Shown here one piece after another: positions 1 through 6,000 of a stretch of 6,540 nucleotides of DNA. Each line of letters begins with the position of its first letter. Within the stretch, counting starts at the first letter, position 1. The notes below the pieces were generated by a model that was not told the DNA's origin, did no database searches, and saw only the letters and a program-made list of their open reading frames with translations. Made by a program: the position numbers and the translations under genes. The DNA is from Candidatus Thorarchaeota archaeon SMTZ1-83 (GTDB taxonomy: Archaea; Asgardarchaeota; Thorarchaeia; Thorarchaeales; Thorarchaeaceae), in the NCBI GenBank assembly GCA_001563325.1, contig LRSK01000174.1:1-6540 (forward strand). Direction: 5' to 3'.

Positions 1-63
1 ATCACCATCTATCCAGTGTTCCTCATCGTAGACGGTCGTATAGCTAACTTGAATCTCTGTCGG
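1..63 (-). repeat. Repeat unit 21 (residues 2160-2180), N-terminal part only
   Basis: The beginning of the next unit, P-T-E-I-Q-V-S-Y, matches P-S-E-I-Q-I-R-N at the start of unit 18. It is cut by the window edge, so the gene continues past position 1. Confidence 0.6.
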
Positions 64-3000
64 AACTTCAAGAACCAACAGTTGCACTCCAGCAGTTCTG
101 CTCTCATAGTCCCCATCTCCCTTCTCAAAGGTGACGAGGATTGGATATCTTGTCGTTGAGCTCGGCACCATCATGGTTGTATCTATGTAGATGGAGTAGT
201 TGCCGTTGCCGAGGTCCGTTGCGTTAAGATTCTGAAGATTGAGGTAGGAGTATGTAACAGTTGCCCCAGCTACGCCTCTGAGATAGTGCGTGTCATTGTA
301 GTAGAAGGTCAGGTTGCCCTTCCAACCCCAATACACTGGTTCAATGATAGGAGTTACAACTTCTGTCGTTATCTTCTGGATGACAAGAGTCACAAGAAGG
401 TCATCAACTGCAAAGTACTTGTTATCGGGTTCTGCCGAGAAGGTGAGACCCCACGTACCGTAGCTCCCAGAAGAAGTATTGAAGTATAATTCGAAGATGC
501 CGTTTCCTTTCTTGGTGAAATTGTAGTTGACTCCCCATCGTGAGAATATCCAATTCACTGTAGCGTTCTCGATCGTGTGTGTGAATGTCGCGTTAGAGAA
601 CGCGGGAGCCATCACTTGGACTGTGAAGTTGACGACCTCAAGATAGGTTGCTTCAATCAACAGTGTGCTGGGAGTACCGTTGTTGAATTCGGACTTCTCC
701 GCATCCCATATTCTGACTACTGTTTCTGTCTGGAGTATGTTGACTTTGAACTGGTTTATGGCTAGTTGATAGTTGATGAGCTTTGCCGTGATTCGGACGT
801 CATAGGCACGGGGTTCAAGGATGCCAGTCATTGCACCGGGCAATGTACCGTTGTAGTAGCCAATGGTTCCGTTGTAGACATCCATAGTATACTTCTGTCC
901 CTGAAACGTTATGTATACCTCGTCCACATAGGAGAAATAAACTCCCTGTGCGTTCGCCGTGTCTTTCAGATACACAATGATGTCGACCGGTTCACCACGA
1001 TTGACATCGGTAACATCCTCAACAGGGTTCCGGATTTGTATCTCACTTGGAAGCGGAAGCACAACAAGGGTAACTGTTGTGGTGGCCAAGTGATATGTGT
1101 CCTTTGTCGCCTGAATCAGAAGCACCCATGACCCTTCAGTCCCATTGCTTGTGTCAATGTCCGCATAGTATTGTCCGGTTGAGCCAATCTCGGTAAAGCT
1201 CTGGTCTACGTAGTCTAGTCCATAGTTCCACGTGACAGTCGCATCTGATATCCGGACACCATTCAGGAGGTCGTTGTAATCGACAGTTATTCTTCTTATC
1301 CCTGTCCAATTCACAGTGTACGAGAGAGCCTGAGGAATAACCTCTGTGGAGATCTTCTGGGCACTTATAGTTGAAGTAGTAGAGTAGACTGCATACCCCT
1401 GCTTAGAGGCAGTTATTCTGAGCGAGTAACTCCCGGCAGCAGGTATGTCGATAGTACTGAAACTCACATTGTACTCACCGGGTATACCAGTAGGATTAAT
1501 GGAGATACCTTGTGGGACAACTCCGTCCAGTGTACCGCTGTAGTACTGAGCTGATACAAAAGCACCACTGATTCCTACTTGGCCGTGGTCCAGATCCTCG
1601 TAGGTAACAATCACGTACGCATATTCTCCTATCTGTGGGGCCGCGGGCACGGGAGACTCAGCTTGCAGACCTGTGAGAACTTCGTCTACGACTCCCGTCA
1701 ACGTTCTCATCGAACTGTTGGAGTAGTACGGTACTAGGAGAGGATCCCACCTCACTTCCAAATCGAAATGGTAGGCGTTCGGCCCGATTCCTAGAGTTAG
1801 TGAAGCCGTGTCTACTTGGATGACGTACTCTCCTGCTTGGGGCCCGGTTCCAGCAGTAACCCAGTATGTGAAACTTGCTTGCTCCTGACAGCTGAATAGG
1901 ATGATTGCCTCCTCTACACCGAGGGTTTGGTTTGCTGCATCGGAAACGCTGAAGGAGATGGTCATGTTCTCAGTTCCAGTCGGACCTGTGATTGGTGTGG
2001 TCACAATCTGGCCAGTGTTGACAATCATTGTCCGTCCGACCAAGGACAACCTCAGGGAAGTGGAGCGGTCTGCATAGTATGGTGCAGATGCACTATCCCA
2101 ATCGACAACCAGAGTTAGATTGTAGTTGTCATCAAGTGTTGCACTAATTCCGGCCGAATTGACTACTATCTCGTATCCCGAAGCAAGGGGGGTGATTGTG
2201 TATCCAGATGTAATTTCTGTGCCGTTCTCACAGAAGAGCCGAATTTCACCAGACGTCAAGCCCAACACCTGCAATCCGGCGGCATCGAGGTCTTTGTATT
2301 CAAACGTGAATGAAACATCATCGAGGTACGAAGTCTGCGACGGTGGTTGAGTCAATTCGATAGCTGTTGATCGCTCTCTGACAATCACGTTGACAATTGT
2401 CGTCAGATTCTCGTGATACGGAGGACCGAACCAATTCGCATAGATGTCAAGGATATTCAGCCCAATCCCGGCTAGGACGGTGGTGTCCACAGCAAGGGTG
2501 TAGTATCCAGCAGAACCTTGGCTGATAGTGTAATCGACCCCCTGGGTAAGAAGGGTCGCGTTCAGATACAGTGAGATGTCCGCTCCCGTAATCCCTCCAT
2601 CACCGTCCACATCGTTGAAGAAGATTGTGAACATAGCATCGTTGGCGTATGCCGTTGGTAACGCTGGGTCGTCTAATTCCAATGTTGAGTCCCTGACTCT
2701 AATCTTATACTCAATGGTGAGATCGTCTGATGCGTAATATGGAGACAAATAGGAATGACTCATTCTGAGATTGAGGCTGTAGGTGGGGCCAATCAGTAGC
2801 TCTGGGTGATTGTATGTGGCGACACTCAACTCATAGTATCCGAACGCGTTCCACCCAACGGTGAAATGCCAGACTCCCGCCGTCAGGATCTCTAGAGTCA
2901 GTTCGCCTGAGCCGTTAGTAATGACATCAGTCGTAAACAGATCTTGATAGTAGAGGATGACTTCAATAGACGAGTTGTATGGAACGTTTCTTACGGGTTC

Positions 3001-6000
3001 GGCCGACAGTAGAGTTATTCTCTCTCTAATCGTGAACTGGCGAGTAGCATTGGTGTCCTTGAAGTAGAACACTCCAGCCGACTTGGTGACGGTTAGGCTG
3101 TAGGACCCAGGTGGATGGTAGGTTGCACTAAGGTCGATGGAATAGACACCATCTGTGACCTCTGTCCAGTTGTAGTATGCTACGTTCAGAAGCACAGCTC
3201 CGTCGTACAGACTGAGACTCGCCCCCGTGATTGGTGCTGTTGACCCGCCAGTGATATCAGTCCATATCACGTCAAAGCTGACTATGTCCGAATACTGAGT
3301 GGGAGCAGGTGTAAGATACTCCAAGAAGGATTGCCGCGCAATAATCGTGATAAGCACAATCTTGTTGGTCCTGTTGGCATAGAATGGCAAGCCCGACCAA
3401 GTAACATCTAACCTTAACGCATACTGTCCCAACCCCGCGAATTCCGTGGTGTTGAACTCAATCTCGTAGGTTCCCCCAACTTCTGTATGAGAGAAGGATA
3501 CGTTCGCAGTTATCGTCAGTGATGGCGAATCGCCGATGAGATTGCTGGCCCCTCCTGCCACATCTTCATAGGTGAATGTGAATGTAGCATTCTCTCCATA
3601 GCTGGTTGGCGTGGGGGGAGTGACGGATAGCAGAGTGTCACGAGGTAGAACTCGAATGGAAATCGTGTCAGTCCGGTTTTGGTAGTAGGGAGCCACACCT
3701 TTCGACCAATTCACAAACAAGTTCATGTAGATGAGACCAGTCCTATCGAAGATCGAGTTGTTGAACTGTACAGAGTAGTTGCCGGCCTGAGTGGCAGAGT
3801 AGTCGATGATACCAACCTTAGATAGGTCAACGGACACTCCTTGGAAGCTCAGATAGACAAAGACATTGCCAGTGAGATTGTCAATCCCCATGCCACTGCT
3901 AAGGTCGCTGTAGAAGAACTTGTAACTCATGTCGGCCAGATAGGGTGTTGGTGCAGCGGCAAGGAGCAGAGTCAGAGATGACTCGAGTCCCACTACGTTG
4001 GCGGTAGTTCCAAAGTTCTTGTCTTGGTACTTGGCGACCGGACCTGTCCAGTCGGCGTAGACTGTAAATGTCTGAAGTCCAAGGCCGAACTGATCGGCAT
4101 CAACATGGATCACATAGAAGCCACCACCCAAGTTGTCAAAAGCTGAAATGACCGGACCGGACACATTCTGTACACTGAAGTCTACGAGCCCTGAATCAAT
4201 GCCAACACCATTGTCGAGATCACCATAGTATACGGTCATGTTGATGATTCCAATGTTGCTCGTGGGCTCAATGGCGCTTGTCAGTCTGAAGTCAGTGTTG
4301 TGAGTTCTGATTGTCACTGTGACATTGAATATGCCGAATTGATAGTTCTCTCCGTGTGAGAGATTGAACGTGTATACTTGGTTCGAGAAGAGCGAGTCAG
4401 AGTCAGAGGTCATGAAGACTATTCTGTACCTTTGTTGAGCTGGGATGTATGTAACACTGAAGTTGTGCCATGTGGACTGAACATGAGTGTATGGAGCTGA
4501 CGAGTTGTCAACAGGAATATCGTGGTCGATATCCCAATAGTCAACATAGAAGGTCGGTGAGTTTCCAAGCGGGATATCCAGGGCCCCTACAGTCGGGATG
4601 GCATAGGTGTATGCGATGCGTATCAATATCCTGAATTCCAAAGTGCGAGTTGTGTAGCTTGGCCTGCTCACGGTTAGGTTGAAGTAGTGAGTCCCCTTCT
4701 CCAGTGATGATACATCGATCCAGACGCTGTAGAGACCTCCTCCAATATCAGTCCAATTCGCAATGTACTCTGGATGGTCAGGAGAAGAAACACCTGCACT
4801 ATCTATTCCGACTCCACCGTCTATATCGGTATAGTTGAGAAGAATCTGAACATCTGTCTGATAGGGGGTAGTGACCTGTGGATAGCTGGGTGAAGTAAGT
4901 GTGCTAATCACGTCTCGATATCTGAATGTAATCACAAGCTGTGCAGAGCCATGACTGGCGTTAACTGGAATCAAGGTCACTGTGATTGTGTACTCTCCAA
5001 TTCCACCAAGCTCCGTCCATAGGATTCTCAGAGTATACCTCCCCACATTCTGACCGGTGGTGTCAATTGAGAATGCTGAGAATTCCGTTTGAGTTAGACC
5101 TCTGACGGGAACTCGATAACTGTCACCAGGCTCGCTTACGTTTACCCTAAGTTCAACTACGAAGTCAGCTCCAGCCGGGAATACCAAATCCGTTGGATCG
5201 TGATACATGGTGGTGGTCATGCTGCGGATGGTTATGTCAAATTCATAGTCACTAGGATTCGTATATGCACTGCCGGGGATATCTATGGACAACGTGATTG
5301 ACCAAGTCCCTACATCCCAATCTGATGTATCGTACGATACATAATAGCTGGAGGGACTTGAAAACAGAGTGACGTCGACTCCTTTTGCGAAGGAGAACTC
5401 TCCAATCTCTCCTATCGGAACCTGGGCGTCCGTGTCGTGGTCCCAAACCAAGACTGTAAGAGGCGTCGCATTACCAAAGGGTTGTACAACAACTCCTGAC
5501 ACCGTGGTTGAAGTTGTGTGGGCCCTGATGGTGACATTGAACGAGTATGCCTGCGGCGCGTAGTACTTCGTACCTGACATTGTTACTGTGAGAGTCACTG
5601 TTTCTGTGGAAGGCACCGTGACGGCCCACGTGTTCGTGGTCAAGGTCACATCATAGCTGGAGCCGGCCCTATTCTGAACCCCGTAGCTATCTGGGTCAAA
5701 CGACCATGTTGTTATCGCACTGAGAGGAACCGTACCACCTGTGTCTAAGTCGGTCAGGACGATGTGGAGAGGAGTATTGAAGCCATACGGTCGAACCAGA
5801 TTCCCTTGCACACTGACCGAGGTGTGGTGTCGTCTGAGAGTGAAAGTGACATTAACACTCGCCATCTCTAGAAGAGTGCCCGACTTGGTGGCATTCAGAA
5901 TATACCAATACCTGCCGGGACTTAGAGCACTTGTGTCGATTGAAATGTTGTATTTGCCTTGTGTGAGCTGGACAACGGTTATCGGACCTGCATCTGATCG

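Noticed and set aside
286..765. Two plus-strand open frames (286-489 and 577-765)
   Set aside because: Both are short, antisense to units 18-20, and show no family resemblance.
766..1131. Plus-strand open frame of 121 codons
   Set aside because: It is antisense to units 17-18, is Cys- and His-rich without a spaced metal motif, and is best explained as a shadow of the minus-strand gene.
1927..2350. Two plus-strand open frames (1927-2118 and 2126-2350)
   Set aside because: Both are antisense to units 14-15. The Cys pattern in the first is a by-product of Thr/Gln/Ala codons read on the opposite strand.
3516..3698. Minus-strand open frame of 60 codons
   Set aside because: It is out of frame with the long gene and low-information; a shadow frame.
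5161..5223. Possible internal start at M-T-T-T-M-Y (residue 441)
   Set aside because: The repeat array runs unbroken through this Met and the sequence before it is a normal unit end, so it is not a plausible gene start.
5252..5563. Short minus-strand (5252-5446) and plus-strand (5369-5563) frames
   Set aside because: The minus-strand one is in a different frame from the continuous gene and the plus-strand one is antisense; both have unstructured, Arg- or Thr-rich translations.
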